DNA of 64,000 nt from Streptomyces sp. NBC_01717 (GTDB lineage Bacteria; Actinomycetota; Actinomycetes; Streptomycetales; Streptomycetaceae): contig NZ_CP109178.1 of assembly GCF_036248255.1 (NCBI RefSeq), positions 6,722,001-6,786,000 of the forward strand, in the 5' to 3' direction. Every line of letters begins with the position of its first letter. Position 1 is the first letter of the stretch. Below the pieces are notes generated by a model that had not been told where the DNA came from, searched no databases, and saw nothing but the letters and a program-made list of their open reading frames with translations. The translations under genes and the position numbers were made by a program. Positions 52,405-61,794 of the stretch are shown piece after piece.

Positions 52405-53370
52405 ATGAGCCAGACCCGACACGTCCCGGTGATGCTCCAGCGATGCCTGGACCTGTTGGCCCCGGCTCTGGAGGTGCCGAGTCCGCAACAGCCCGTGGTC
52501 GTCGACTGCACCCTCGGTCTCGGAGGCCACAGCGAGGCCCTCCTCGCCGCCTTCCCGTCGGCCCGGCTGATCGCGCTGGACCGGGACAAGGAGGCGCTGC
52601 GGCTCTCCGGCCAGCGGCTCGCCCCGTACGGTGACCGGGCCACACTGGTGCACGCCGTCTACGACGAGCTGCCCGAGGTGCTCGCCCGGCTCGGCGTCCC
52701 CAAGGTCCAGGGAGTCCTGTTCGACCTCGGTGTCTCCTCCATGCAGCTGGACGAGGCCGACCGCGGCTTCGCGTACGCCCAGGATGCCCCGCTCGACATG
52801 CGGATGGACCAGACGACCGGCATCAGCGCGGCCGAGGTCCTCAACACGTACCCGCCGGGCGAACTCGTCCGGATCCTGCGTGCGTACGGCGAGGAGAAGC
52901 AGGCCAAGCGGATCGTCTCCGCGATCGCGCGCGAGCGCGAGAAGGAACCGTTCAGCAACAGCGCCCGGCTGGTCGAGCTGATCCGTGACTCACTGCCGCA
53001 GGCGGCCAAGCGCACCGGCGGTAATCCCGCCAAACGGACCTTCCAGGCGCTGCGCATCGAGGTGAACGGCGAGCTCTCCGTCCTGGAGCGGGCGATCCCG
53101 GCCGCCGTGGAGGCCCTCGCCGTGGGCGGCCGGATCGCCGTCCTCTCGTACCACTCGTTGGAGGACCGGCTGGTCAAGCAGGTCTTCGCGGCAGGCGCGG
53201 CCAATACGGCGCCGCCCGGACTGCCCGTCGTCCCCGAGCGCTACCAGCCGCGGTTGAAGCTCCTGACCCGCGGCGCGGAGCTGCCCACGGAGGAGGAGGT
53301 CGCCGAGAACCGGCGCGCGGCCCCCGCCCGTCTGCGCGGTGCCCAGCGGATCCGCGAGGAGGAGCGATGA
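52405..53370 (+). CDS. rsmH: 16S rRNA (cytosine-1402-N4)-methyltransferase RsmH
   Basis: A 321-residue SAM-dependent methyltransferase (MraW) that modifies C1402 of 16S rRNA and begins the dcw cluster. Motifs: [27 protein letters not shown] (SAM site), [44 protein letters not shown] and [21 protein letters not shown] precedes the ATG. Its stop overlaps the ATG of a 15-codon mini-ORF leading to ftsL. Confidence 0.96.
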   Translation: MSQTRHVPVMLQRCLDLLAPALEVPSPQQPVVVDCTLGLGGHSEALLAAFPSARLIALDRDKEALRLSGQRLAPYGDRATLVHAVYDELPEVLARLGVPKVQGVLFDLGVSSMQLDEADRGFAYAQDAPLDMRMDQTTGISAAEVLNTYPPGELVRILRAYGEEKQAKRIVSAIAREREKEPFSNSARLVELIRDSLPQAAKRTGGNPAKRTFQALRIEVNGELSVLERAIPAAVEALAVGGRIAVLSYHSLEDRLVKQVFAAGAANTAPPGLPVVPERYQPRLKLLTRGAELPTEEEVAENRRAAPARLRGAQRIREEER

Positions 53371-53414
53371 GCGCAGCCGGTACGGCACCGGGAGAGGCCG
53401 AGGTGACGCCGTGA
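53367..53414 (+). CDS. 15-codon mini-ORF bridging rsmH and ftsL
   Basis: ATGAGC at 53367 overlaps the rsmH stop by ATGA and reads [15 protein letters not shown], ending in a TGA that overlaps the ftsL GTG start at 53411 as GTGA. It is out of frame with both genes. It may let terminating ribosomes reinitiate and pass on to ftsL. The peptide itself has no recognisable features; the ORF could also be chance. Confidence 0.4.
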   Translation: MSAAGTAPGEAEVTP

Positions 53415-54031
53415 GCGGACCGGCCGGACAGCTCAAGGGGCGGGCCGCGAGACTCGCCCGGCTGATGCCCTCCGGGTCCAGCAGTGCGGCCCGTACGCCC
53501 TTCGTCCTGCTGGTCGTGCTGCTCCTCGGCGGCGGCCTGATCACCCTGCTGCTGCTGAACTCCGCGCTCAACGAGGGATCGTTCAGGCTGAGCGAACTGA
53601 AGAAGCGGACCACCGATCTCACCGACGAGGAGCAGGCCCTCCAGCGCGACGTCGACGGCCGCTCCGAGCCGGACGCACTGGAGCGGCGCGCCCGCGAACT
53701 CGGCATGGTGCCCGGCGGCAGTCCCGCCTTCCTCAACCCGGACGGCACGGTCCGTGGCGTCCCCTCCGAGGCCGTCGCCCAGCGGACCCGGGCACCCGCG
53801 GCCGCACCGCCTGCCGGCGCCTCGCCGTCGAAATCCGCACCGCCCCCGGCCCCGCCGTCCGCCTCCGCCAAGTCCCCGGCCGTGGCCGCCACGAAACCCA
53901 GCACCTCAGCAGCCCCGCCCGCACAACCGTCCACCCCGGCGCTGCCCGCCACGAAGCCCAGCACCTCGGCAGCTCCGCCCGCGCAACCGCCTACCCCGGC
54001 ACACCAGTCCTCGACCAGTCCCGGCAGGTGA
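53411..54031 (+). CDS. ftsL: FtsL-like cell-division protein with long Pro/Ala-rich tail
   Basis: A 206-residue bitopic protein: short basic cytosolic N-terminus, one membrane helix (TPFVLLVVLLLGGGLITLLLL), then a coiled-coil region (LSELKKRTTDLTDEEQALQRDV) that pairs with FtsB/DivIC, and a GGSPAFLNPDGTVRG segment. The last 75 residues are Pro/Ala/Ser-rich and include a 20-residue tandem duplication. FtsL belongs to the divisome between rsmH and ftsI. The GTG start has CGAGGTGA upstream. The tail is long compared with enterobacterial FtsL (about 120 residues). Confidence 0.9.
   Translation: MSGPAGQLKGRAARLARLMPSGSSSAARTPFVLLVVLLLGGGLITLLLLNSALNEGSFRLSELKKRTTDLTDEEQALQRDVDGRSEPDALERRARELGMVPGGSPAFLNPDGTVRGVPSEAVAQRTRAPAAAPPAGASPSKSAPPPAPPSASAKSPAVAATKPSTSAAPPAQPSTPALPATKPSTSAAPPAQPPTPAHQSSTSPGR
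53888..54007 (+). repeat. Two-copy 60-bp tandem repeat in the ftsL tail
   Basis: Units 53888-53947 and 53948-54007 each encode ATKPSTSAAPPAQ followed by S/P-TPA. They are nearly identical in DNA, so the duplication looks recent and copy number may vary between strains. Confidence 0.88.
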
Positions 54032-54035
54032 CGCA

Positions 54036-56021
54036 GTGCCCTCGAAGGAACCGCCGCGCCGCCGGGTCCCCGGCCCCGCGCGCCCCCGCAGCGCCGCAGC
54101 CGGCTCGGGCCGCCCCCGGCCCGCCGCCCGCCGCCCGTCGTCGCAGGTCCCGCGCGGCCGCGCCCCGCGGGGGCCGTCGGCGCGCCCCCTGCGCCTCGGC
54201 AGCCCGCGCCCCAGGCTCCGCCTGGTCAGCCTGGCGCTGACGCTCGTCATGCTTGCGTTCGTCGTCCGGCTCCTCCAGGTCCAGGCCGTCGACGCCAGCG
54301 CGTACGCGGCCAAGGCCGAGGAGAACCGCTACCTCGAGTACACGATCTCCGCCGAGCGCGGCGAGATCACCGACCGCAGCGGCATCGCTCTGGCCATCAG
54401 CGTCGACGCGTACGACATCACCGCCGACCCCAAGATGTTCACGCCCGAGGACAGCAAGGCCCCGGACGCACCGCAGCAGGCCGCGGCCCTCCTCGCCCCC
54501 ATCCTCGGCGTCGACGCCGGGGAGCTGACGAAGAAGCTGTCGAAGCCGAAGAGCCGGTACGCCGTCCTGGCGCGTCGCCAGACCCCACAGGTCTGGAAGC
54601 AGATCAAGGACCTCAAGTCCGTCTTCGCCGAGAAGGCCCAGAAGGACAGGGCGAACGGCGGACCCGGAGCCAATGTGCTGGCCGGCGTCTTCCAGGAGTC
54701 GACCACCAAACGGGTCTACCCCAACGGTGGGCTGGCCGCCGGGATACTGGGCTACGTCAACGCGGAGGGCAAGGGCGCGGGCGGCCTCGAATCGCAGCTG
54801 GACAAGAAGCTCGCGGGCGAGGACGGCAAGATCAAGTACGCCCAGTCCGGCGGCCGCCGCGTGCCCACCGCGGGCACCAAGGAGGTTCCGGCCGTCGCCG
54901 GTTCCGACATCGAGCTGACCATCGACCGGGACATCCAGTGGGCCGCCCAGAAGGCCATCTCGGACCAGGTGAAGAAGTCCAAGGCGGACCGTGGCTATGT
55001 GATCGTGCAGAACACCAGGACCGGCGAGGTCCTCGCCATGGCCAACGCCCCGGGCTTCGACCCCAACGACCTCTCGCAGGCCGACGCGGCGACGCTGGGA
55101 AACGCGGCCGTGCAGGACGTGTACGAACCCGGCTCCACCAGCAAGGTCATGTCCATGGCCGCCGTCCTGGAGGAGGGGGTGGCCACCCCCGGTACCCATG
55201 TCACCGTCCCCAACCGGCTCCACCGCGGCGACCGGCTCTTCAAGGACGACATCGACCACGCCACCTGGTACCTGACGCTCAACGGCGTACTCGCCAAGTC
55301 CAGCAACATCGGCACCATCCTGGCCACCGGACAGCTCGGCAAGACGCAGGCGGAGGCCAACAAGGCCCTCTACTCGTACCTGCGCAAATTCGGCATCGGC
55401 AGCCCGACCGGACTGGACTACCCGGGCGAGACGCCCGGCATCCTCGCCAAGCCGCAGGACTGGTCGACCTCGCAGCAGTACACGATCCCGTTCGGCCAGG
55501 GACTCTCGCTCAACGCCATGCAGGCCGCCTCGGTCTACTCGACGATCGCCAACGGCGGTGTCCGGATCCAGCCCACCCTGGTACGCGGCACCAAGGGCGC
55601 CGACGGCCGCTTCACCCCCGCGCCCACCCCCGAACAGACCCGGGTGATCAGCGCGAAGACCGCGAAATCGCTCGCGGGCATGCTGGAGTCGGTGGTCGGT
55701 GACGAGGAGGGCACCGGTACCAAGGCCCGTATCCCCGGTTACCGGGTCGCGGGCAAGACCGGCACGGCCAACCGGGTCGATCCGGTCCGCGGCGGATACC
55801 ACGGCTACACCGCGTCCTTCGCGGGCTTCGCGCCCGCCGACAAGCCGCAGATCACTGTCTACTGCGCCATCCAGAACCCGACGAAGGGCAGCTACTTCGG
55901 CGGCCAGATCTGCGGTCCCATCTACAAACAGGTCATGGAGTTCGCGCTGAAGACGCTCCAGACTGCACCGTCCGGCAGCGGGTCCGCCCGCCTGCCGGTG
56001 TCCTTCCAGCCCGGCGAGTGA
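54036..56021 (+). CDS. ftsI: Division-specific transpeptidase FtsI (PBP3)
   Basis: A 661-residue class B penicillin-binding protein that crosslinks septal peptidoglycan. An unusually long Arg/Pro-rich cytosolic N-terminus (about 60 residues) precedes one membrane helix (LVSLALTLVMLAFVVRLL), a dimerisation domain and the transpeptidase domain with S367-T-S-K370, S422-S-N424 and K574-T-G576. GTG at 54036 has AGGTG 7 nt upstream and is 5 bp after ftsL. In Streptomyces it acts chiefly in sporulation septation. Confidence 0.95.
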   Translation: MPSKEPPRRRVPGPARPRSAAAGSGRPRPAARRPSSQVPRGRAPRGPSARPLRLGSPRPRLRLVSLALTLVMLAFVVRLLQVQAVDASAYAAKAEENRYLEYTISAERGEITDRSGIALAISVDAYDITADPKMFTPEDSKAPDAPQQAAALLAPILGVDAGELTKKLSKPKSRYAVLARRQTPQVWKQIKDLKSVFAEKAQKDRANGGPGANVLAGVFQESTTKRVYPNGGLAAGILGYVNAEGKGAGGLESQLDKKLAGEDGKIKYAQSGGRRVPTAGTKEVPAVAGSDIELTIDRDIQWAAQKAISDQVKKSKADRGYVIVQNTRTGEVLAMANAPGFDPNDLSQADAATLGNAAVQDVYEPGSTSKVMSMAAVLEEGVATPGTHVTVPNRLHRGDRLFKDDIDHATWYLTLNGVLAKSSNIGTILATGQLGKTQAEANKALYSYLRKFGIGSPTGLDYPGETPGILAKPQDWSTSQQYTIPFGQGLSLNAMQAASVYSTIANGGVRIQPTLVRGTKGADGRFTPAPTPEQTRVISAKTAKSLAGMLESVVGDEEGTGTKARIPGYRVAGKTGTANRVDPVRGGYHGYTASFAGFAPADKPQITVYCAIQNPTKGSYFGGQICGPIYKQVMEFALKTLQTAPSGSGSARLPVSFQPGE

Positions 56022-56186
56022 ACTCGGGGTAACCAGCCAGTGACAACCATCACCCCCGATCCCGGGAACCGGAACGGGAGCGACCGGGGAGCGGCCCCCT
56101 CACCTCGCGAGAGGCCGGGTGCGCCCGGTACGCTCACCGCCGTGCCCCACGCTGAACAGTCCCAAACCATCCAGAAGGACGCCCCT

Positions 56187-57779
56187 GTGAACTACCCGGG
56201 AGCGCCCCGCCCGGATCGGCTCCGGCCGACCACCCTCGGCGAGCTGGCAGCCCGGCTGGGAGTCGAATCGCCCGGATCCGGTGAGGTCACCGGCATCACC
56301 CATGACTCGCGGGCGGTACGGCCCGGCGATGTGTACGCGGCGCTGCCCGGCGCCCGCCTCCACGGCGCCGACTTCGTCGCCCAGGCGGCCGGCCTCGGTG
56401 CGGCGGCGGTCCTCACCGACCCGGCGGGTGCCGAGCGCGCCGCCGCCACCGGACTGCCGGTGCTGGTCACCGAGAACCCGCGCGGCCGGATGGGCGAACT
56501 CGCCGCGGAGATCTACGGGCGGCCCGGCGCCGACCTCCTGCAGATCGGCATCACCGGAACGTCCGGGAAGACCACCACCGCGTATCTCATCGAGGGCGGC
56601 TTCCGGGGCGCCGGACGCAGCACCGGGCTGATCGGCACCGTCGAGACGCGGATCGGTGACGAGCGCATCAAGTCCGAGCGCACCACCCCTGAAGCGACCG
56701 ACCTCCAGGCCCTGTTCGCCGTCATGCGCGAGCGCGGCGTCGACGCGGTCGCCATGGAGGTCTCCAGCCACGCGCTGGTGCTCGGCCGGGTCGACGGCTG
56801 TGTCTTCGACGTCGCCGTCTTCAACAACCTCAGCCCGGAGCACATGGAGTTCCACTCCGGCATGGAGGACTACTTCGCTGCCAAGGCTCAGCTGTTCACC
56901 CCGGAGCGCAGCCGGCGGGGTGTCGTCAACTTCGACGACGAGTACGGCCGCCGACTGATCACCGGGGCGTCCGTTCCGGTCGTCACCTTCTCCGCCGAGG
57001 GCCACCTGGACGCCGACTGGCGCGCCGAGGACGTCGAAATCGGCCCGCTGGGCTCCACCTTCACCGTTGTCGGCCCCAAGGACGAGCGGATCACCGCCAG
57101 GGCTCCGCTGCCCGGCCCGTTCAACGTCGCCAACACCCTCGCCGCGATCGTCACCCTGGCCGTCGCGGGCGTCGACCCGCAGACCGCGGCCGACGGGGTC
57201 GCCGCCGTCCCCGGAGTCCCCGGCCGGCTGGAACGCGTCGACGCCGGACAGCCGTACCTCGCGCTCGTCGACTACGCGCACAAGACCGACGCCGTCGAGT
57301 CCGTCCTGCGCTCCCTGAACAAGGTCACCGAGGGCAAACTGCACATCGTGCTCGGCTGCGGCGGCGACCGCGACACGACAAAACGCGGACCGATGGGGGC
57401 GGCAGCTGCCCGGCTCGCCGACACCGCCGTGCTGACCTCCGACAACCCCCGCTCCGAGGACCCTCTGGCCATCCTCGCCGCGATGCTCTCGGGCGCCGCC
57501 GAGGTGCCCGTCCACGAGCGCGGCGAGGTCCTGGTCGACGCCGACCGGGCCTCCGCCATCGCCGCCGCGGTCGCCCGCGCCCGGCCCGGTGACACCGTGC
57601 TGATCGCCGGCAAGGGCCACGAACAGGGCCAGGACATCCACGGAGTGGTACGCCCCTTCGACGACCGTACGGTGCTGCGCGCGGTCATCGCCCGGTCCCT
57701 GGGGCAAGAGAGCGCCGACGACGCCCCCGAGAACACCCCGGACCTCGCCCACACCCACGAGAACAACAGTCAGGGATGA
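56187..57779 (+). CDS. murE: UDP-MurNAc-L-Ala-D-Glu:diaminopimelate ligase MurE
   Basis: A 530-residue Mur ligase that adds diaminopimelate to the peptidoglycan precursor. ATP loop GTSGKTT at 124-130, then ERTTPEATD, EVSSHAL, FNNLSPEHMEFH, NTLAAIV and the diaminopimelate-contact DNPRSEDP. Streptomyces wall contains LL-diaminopimelate, yet the DNPR motif is retained. Start is uncertain: GTG at 56187 has AAGGA 7 nt upstream, whereas an in-frame GTG at 56040 has no good ribosome binding site and the intervening codons show low third-position G+C. A longer, 579-residue form is possible. Confidence 0.93.
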   Translation: MNYPGAPRPDRLRPTTLGELAARLGVESPGSGEVTGITHDSRAVRPGDVYAALPGARLHGADFVAQAAGLGAAAVLTDPAGAERAAATGLPVLVTENPRGRMGELAAEIYGRPGADLLQIGITGTSGKTTTAYLIEGGFRGAGRSTGLIGTVETRIGDERIKSERTTPEATDLQALFAVMRERGVDAVAMEVSSHALVLGRVDGCVFDVAVFNNLSPEHMEFHSGMEDYFAAKAQLFTPERSRRGVVNFDDEYGRRLITGASVPVVTFSAEGHLDADWRAEDVEIGPLGSTFTVVGPKDERITARAPLPGPFNVANTLAAIVTLAVAGVDPQTAADGVAAVPGVPGRLERVDAGQPYLALVDYAHKTDAVESVLRSLNKVTEGKLHIVLGCGGDRDTTKRGPMGAAAARLADTAVLTSDNPRSEDPLAILAAMLSGAAEVPVHERGEVLVDADRASAIAAAVARARPGDTVLIAGKGHEQGQDIHGVVRPFDDRTVLRAVIARSLGQESADDAPENTPDLAHTHENNSQG

Positions 57780-57783
57780 CCAA

Positions 57784-59190
57784 GTGATCGCCCTTACCCT
57801 CGCCGAGATCGCCGATATCGTCGGCGGGCAGTCGTACGACATACCGGATCCGGCAGCGACCGTCAGCGGACCTGTCGTCATCGACTCCCGAGCGGTGGAG
57901 CAAGGCAGCCTGTTCGTCGCGTTCGCCGGCGAGCGGGTCGACGGCCACGACTACGCGCAGCGCGCCGTCGAGGTGGGCGCGACCGCCGTACTGGCCACCC
58001 GCCCGGTCGGCGTCCCGGCGATCGTCGTCGACGACGTCGTCGCCGCGCTCGGCGCCCTCGCCCGGGCCGTCGTCGGACGGCTCGGCACCGCCGTCGTCGC
58101 CCTCACCGGCTCCGCGGGCAAGACCTCCACCAAGGACCTGATCGCCCAGCTCCTGGAGCGCAAGGGGCCCACCGTCTTCCCCGCGGGCAACCTCAACAAC
58201 GAGATCGGACTGCCGCTCACCGCCCTGCGCGCCACCGAGAGCACCGAACACCTCGTCCTCGAGATGGGTGCGCGCTACATCGGCGACATCCGCTACCTCA
58301 CCGGCCTGGTCCCGCCGCGGATCGGCCTCGTCCTCAATGTCGGCACCGCGCACATCGGCGAGTTCGGCGGCCGCGAGCAGATCGCCATCGCCAAGGGCGA
58401 GATGGTCGAGTCGCTCCCCGAGGACGGAGTCGCCGTCCTCAACGCCGACGACCCGCTCGTGCGCGCCATGTCCTCCCGTACGAAGGCCCGGGTGCTGCTC
58501 TTCGGCGAAGCCGCGGATGCGGACGTACGGGGAGAGAAGGTCCGTCTCACCGACGACGGCCGCCCCGCTTTCACGCTCCACACACCCACCGGGTGCAGCG
58601 ATGTGACCATGCGCCTGTACGGTGAGCACCACGTGTCGAACGCGCTCGCCGCGGCCGCCGTCGCCCATGAGTTGGGCCTGTCCGCAGACGAGATCGCCGA
58701 AGCGCTCTCCGAGGCGGGCACCCTCTCCCGCTGGCGCATGGAGGTCACCGAGCGTCCGGACGGCGTGACGTTCGTCAATGACGCCTACAACGCGAACCCC
58801 GAATCCATGCGAGCAGCGCTGCGCGCGCTGGTCGCCATGGGGAAGGGCCGGCGTACGTGGGCGGTGCTCGGCCCCATGGCTGAGCTCGGCGACGCCTCGC
58901 TCGCCGAGCACGACGCGGTCGGACGGCTCGCCGTCCGGCTCAACGTCAGCAAGCTCGTCGCGGTCGGGGGCAGAGAAGCCTCCTGGCTGCAACTGGGCGC
59001 ATACAACGAGGGTTCGTGGGGTGAGGAGTCGGTGCACGTGTCCGACGCACAGGCTGCCGTCGACCTGTTGCGCAGTGAACTGCGCGCGGGAGACGTCGTG
59101 CTGGTGAAGGCGTCCCGGTCGGCCGGCCTGGAAATGGTCGTCCAGGCACTGCTGGAGAACTCGACCGAGGGCGAGGTCACCGGCCGATGA
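57784..59190 (+). CDS. murF: UDP-MurNAc-tripeptide:D-Ala-D-Ala ligase MurF
   Basis: A 468-residue Mur ligase that adds the D-Ala-D-Ala dipeptide. ATP loop [44 protein letters not shown], and the ligase C-terminal [25 protein letters not shown] lies before the GTG start, 4 bp after the murE stop. Its stop overlaps the mraY start (ATGA). Confidence 0.95.
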   Translation: MIALTLAEIADIVGGQSYDIPDPAATVSGPVVIDSRAVEQGSLFVAFAGERVDGHDYAQRAVEVGATAVLATRPVGVPAIVVDDVVAALGALARAVVGRLGTAVVALTGSAGKTSTKDLIAQLLERKGPTVFPAGNLNNEIGLPLTALRATESTEHLVLEMGARYIGDIRYLTGLVPPRIGLVLNVGTAHIGEFGGREQIAIAKGEMVESLPEDGVAVLNADDPLVRAMSSRTKARVLLFGEAADADVRGEKVRLTDDGRPAFTLHTPTGCSDVTMRLYGEHHVSNALAAAAVAHELGLSADEIAEALSEAGTLSRWRMEVTERPDGVTFVNDAYNANPESMRAALRALVAMGKGRRTWAVLGPMAELGDASLAEHDAVGRLAVRLNVSKLVAVGGREASWLQLGAYNEGSWGEESVHVSDAQAAVDLLRSELRAGDVVLVKASRSAGLEMVVQALLENSTEGEVTGR

Positions 59191-60257
59191 GGCAGATCCT
59201 CTTCGCGGGGGCCATCGGGCTCTTCCTGACCCTGGTCGGTACCCCGCTGCTGATCAAGCTGCTGGCCCGCAAGGGATACGGGCAGTTCATCCGCGACGAC
59301 GGCCCGCGCAGCCACGGCAGCAAGAAGGGCACGCCCACCATGGGCGGCATCGCCTTCATCCTGGCCACGCTGATGGCGTACGTCCTGGCGAAGGTGATCA
59401 CCGGTGAGCAGATGCGCTTCTCCGGTGTGCTGGTCCTGTTCCTGATGACCGGCATGGGTCTTGTCGGGTTCCTCGACGACTACATCAAGATCGTCAAGCA
59501 GCGTTCGCTCGGTCTGCGTGCCAAGGCGAAGATGGCCGGCCAGCTGATCGTCGGCATCGCCTTCGCGGTGCTGTCGCTCCAGTTCGCCGACGGCCGCGGC
59601 AACACCCCGGCTTCCACCAAGCTGTCGTTCGTCACGGACTTCGGCTGGTCGATCGGCCCGGTGCTGTTCGTCGTCTGGGCGCTGTTCATGATCCTCGCCA
59701 TGTCCAACGGCGTGAATCTGACGGACGGTCTGGACGGTCTGGCCACCGGCGCCTCCGTGATGGTCTTCGGCGCGTACACCTTCATCGGGCTGTGGCAGTT
59801 CCAGGAGTCCTGCGCCAACGCGGTCACCCTGACCAACCCCAACGCCTGCTTCGAGGTCCGCGACCCGCTCGACCTCGCGGTCGTCGCCTCCGCGCTGATG
59901 GGCGCCTGCTTCGGCTTCCTGTGGTGGAACACCTCGCCAGCCAAGATCTTCATGGGTGACACCGGTTCGCTGGCACTCGGCGGCGCGCTCGCGGGTCTCG
60001 CGATCTGCTCCCGCACCGAGTTCCTGATGGCCATCCTCGGCGGCCTCTTCGTGATGATCACCATGTCCGTGGTCATCCAGGTCGGCTCCTTCAAGATGAC
60101 CGGCAAGCGGGTCTTCCGGATGGCGCCGCTCCAGCACCACTTCGAACTCAAGGGCTGGTCCGAAGTCCTTGTCGTGGTCCGTTTCTGGATCATCCAGGGC
60201 ATGTGCGTGATCGTCGGGCTCGGTCTCTTCTACGCAGGGTGGGCAGCCGCCAAGTGA
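59187..60257 (+). CDS. mraY: Phospho-MurNAc-pentapeptide translocase MraY
   Basis: A 356-residue polytopic enzyme that transfers phospho-MurNAc-pentapeptide to undecaprenyl phosphate, forming lipid I at the membrane. About ten helices are visible; family signatures are [49 protein letters not shown] and [11 protein letters not shown]. Translationally coupled to murF (ATGA) and to murD (GTGA). Confidence 0.96.
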   Translation: MRQILFAGAIGLFLTLVGTPLLIKLLARKGYGQFIRDDGPRSHGSKKGTPTMGGIAFILATLMAYVLAKVITGEQMRFSGVLVLFLMTGMGLVGFLDDYIKIVKQRSLGLRAKAKMAGQLIVGIAFAVLSLQFADGRGNTPASTKLSFVTDFGWSIGPVLFVVWALFMILAMSNGVNLTDGLDGLATGASVMVFGAYTFIGLWQFQESCANAVTLTNPNACFEVRDPLDLAVVASALMGACFGFLWWNTSPAKIFMGDTGSLALGGALAGLAICSRTEFLMAILGGLFVMITMSVVIQVGSFKMTGKRVFRMAPLQHHFELKGWSEVLVVVRFWIIQGMCVIVGLGLFYAGWAAAK

Positions 60258-61681
60258 GCAACCAGGACTGGCAGGGCAAGCACGTCACCGTCGCGGGACT
60301 CGGTGTCAGCGGTATCCCCGCCGCCCGTGTCCTGAACGGCCTCGGCGCCGTCGTCACCGTGGTCAACGACGGGGACGACGAGCGTTCCCGTGCGCAGGCC
60401 GCCGAGCTGGAGGCGCAGGGAATCACCGTGCGCCTCGGCGACGGGGCGACCCTGCCCGAGTCCACCGAGCTCATCGTCACCACCCCCGGCTGGCAGCCCG
60501 ACAAGCCGCTTTTCGCAGCAGCCGACGAGGCGGGCGTCCCGGTCTGGGGCGACGTCGAGCTCGCCTGGCGGCTGCGCGGCCACGACGGCAGGGAACCGGC
60601 CCCCTGGCTCGCGGTCACCGGCACCAACGGCAAGACCACGACCGTACGGATGCTCGCCTCGATCCTGGAGGCGGCCGGGCTGCGCACGGCGGCCGTCGGC
60701 AACATCGGGGTCTCCCTGCTGGACGCGGTGCTCGGCGACGAGACGTACGATGTACTCGCCGTCGAGCTCTCCAGCTACCAGCTGCACTGGGCGCCCTCGC
60801 TGCGCGCCCACTCCGCGGTCGTCCTCAACCTGGCGCCCGACCACCTCGACTGGCACGGCTCCATGGAGGCGTACGTCGCGGACAAGGGCCGGATCTACGA
60901 GGGCAACCGGATCGCCTGCGTCTACAACGCGGCCGACAAGGCCACCGAGGACCTGGTCCGGCAGGCGGACGTCGAGGAGGGCTGCCGCGCCATCGGCTTC
61001 ACCCTCGGGACCCCTGGACCGTCCCAGCTGGGCGTCGTCGACGGCATCCTCGTCGACCGGGCCTTCGTGACCAACCGGCAGAAGCAGGCCCAGGAGCTCG
61101 CCGAGGTCGGGGACGTCAACCCGCCGGCCCCGCACAACATCGCCAACGCGCTGGCGGCCGCGGCGCTGGCCCGCGCGTTCGGCGTCGAGCCCAGGGCGGT
61201 ACGGGACGGGTTGCGGGCCTTCCGCCCCGACGCACACCGCATCGAGCATGTCGCGGACGTCGCCGAAGTCGCGTACATCGACGACTCCAAGGCCACCAAC
61301 ACGCATGCCGCGGAGGCCTCCCTCGCGGCGTACGACCCGATCGTCTGGATCGCCGGCGGCCTCGCCAAGGGCGCCACCTTCGACGAGCTGGTGAGCGGGG
61401 CGGCGAAGCGGCTGCGCGGCGTTGTGCTGATGGGCCGCGACCGGGAACTGATCCACGAAGCCCTCACGCGACACGCCCCCGAGGTCCCGGTCGTCGACCT
61501 CGACCGGACCGACACTGGGGCGATGTCCGAGGCGGTCCGCGAGGCGGCACGGCTCGCCCGGCCGGGAGACACCGTACTGATGGCCCCGGCCTGCGCCTCG
61601 ATGGACATGTTCGCCAATTACAACAAGCGGGGCGAGGCATTCGCGGACGCGGTCCGCGCACTCGCCGACGAGAGCGCCTGA
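60254..61681 (+). CDS. murD: UDP-MurNAc-L-Ala:D-Glu ligase MurD
   Basis: A 475-residue Mur ligase that adds D-glutamate. N-terminal Rossmann [18 protein letters not shown] loop [35 protein letters not shown]-terminal [15 protein letters not shown] and [12 protein letters not shown]. The start GTG overlaps the mraY stop by 4 bp. About 110 bp separate it from ftsW, the largest gap within the cluster here, and several GACAC motifs lie in its 3' end. Confidence 0.95.
   Translation: MSNQDWQGKHVTVAGLGVSGIPAARVLNGLGAVVTVVNDGDDERSRAQAAELEAQGITVRLGDGATLPESTELIVTTPGWQPDKPLFAAADEAGVPVWGDVELAWRLRGHDGREPAPWLAVTGTNGKTTTVRMLASILEAAGLRTAAVGNIGVSLLDAVLGDETYDVLAVELSSYQLHWAPSLRAHSAVVLNLAPDHLDWHGSMEAYVADKGRIYEGNRIACVYNAADKATEDLVRQADVEEGCRAIGFTLGTPGPSQLGVVDGILVDRAFVTNRQKQAQELAEVGDVNPPAPHNIANALAAAALARAFGVEPRAVRDGLRAFRPDAHRIEHVADVAEVAYIDDSKATNTHAAEASLAAYDPIVWIAGGLAKGATFDELVSGAAKRLRGVVLMGRDRELIHEALTRHAPEVPVVDLDRTDTGAMSEAVREAARLARPGDTVLMAPACASMDMFANYNKRGEAFADAVRALADESA
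61470..61572 (+). promoter_or_regulatory. Cluster of three GACAC motifs before ftsW
   Basis: GACAC occurs at 61470-61474, 61511-61515 and 61568-61572, inside the 3' end of murD, 223-325 bp upstream of ftsW. GACAC is the reported WhiA recognition motif in Streptomyces, and ftsW is a reported WhiA target. Presence of the motif is seen; binding is inferred. Confidence 0.4.
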
Positions 61682-61794
61682 CGGGCCCGGCCGCCGCGCC
61701 GTACTGTCCCGGAGAACCGGGTACGGGCGGCTCCGCCGCGCGCCCCGGCCCTCGGCAGCAGCCCCGGGCACGAGCAGTGGAGGGGACAGCGACA

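Noticed and set aside
56040..56186. N-terminal extension of MurE from GTG 56040
   Set aside because: No good ribosome binding site, weak third-position G+C bias and no family homology in the extra 49 codons; kept only as an alternative start.
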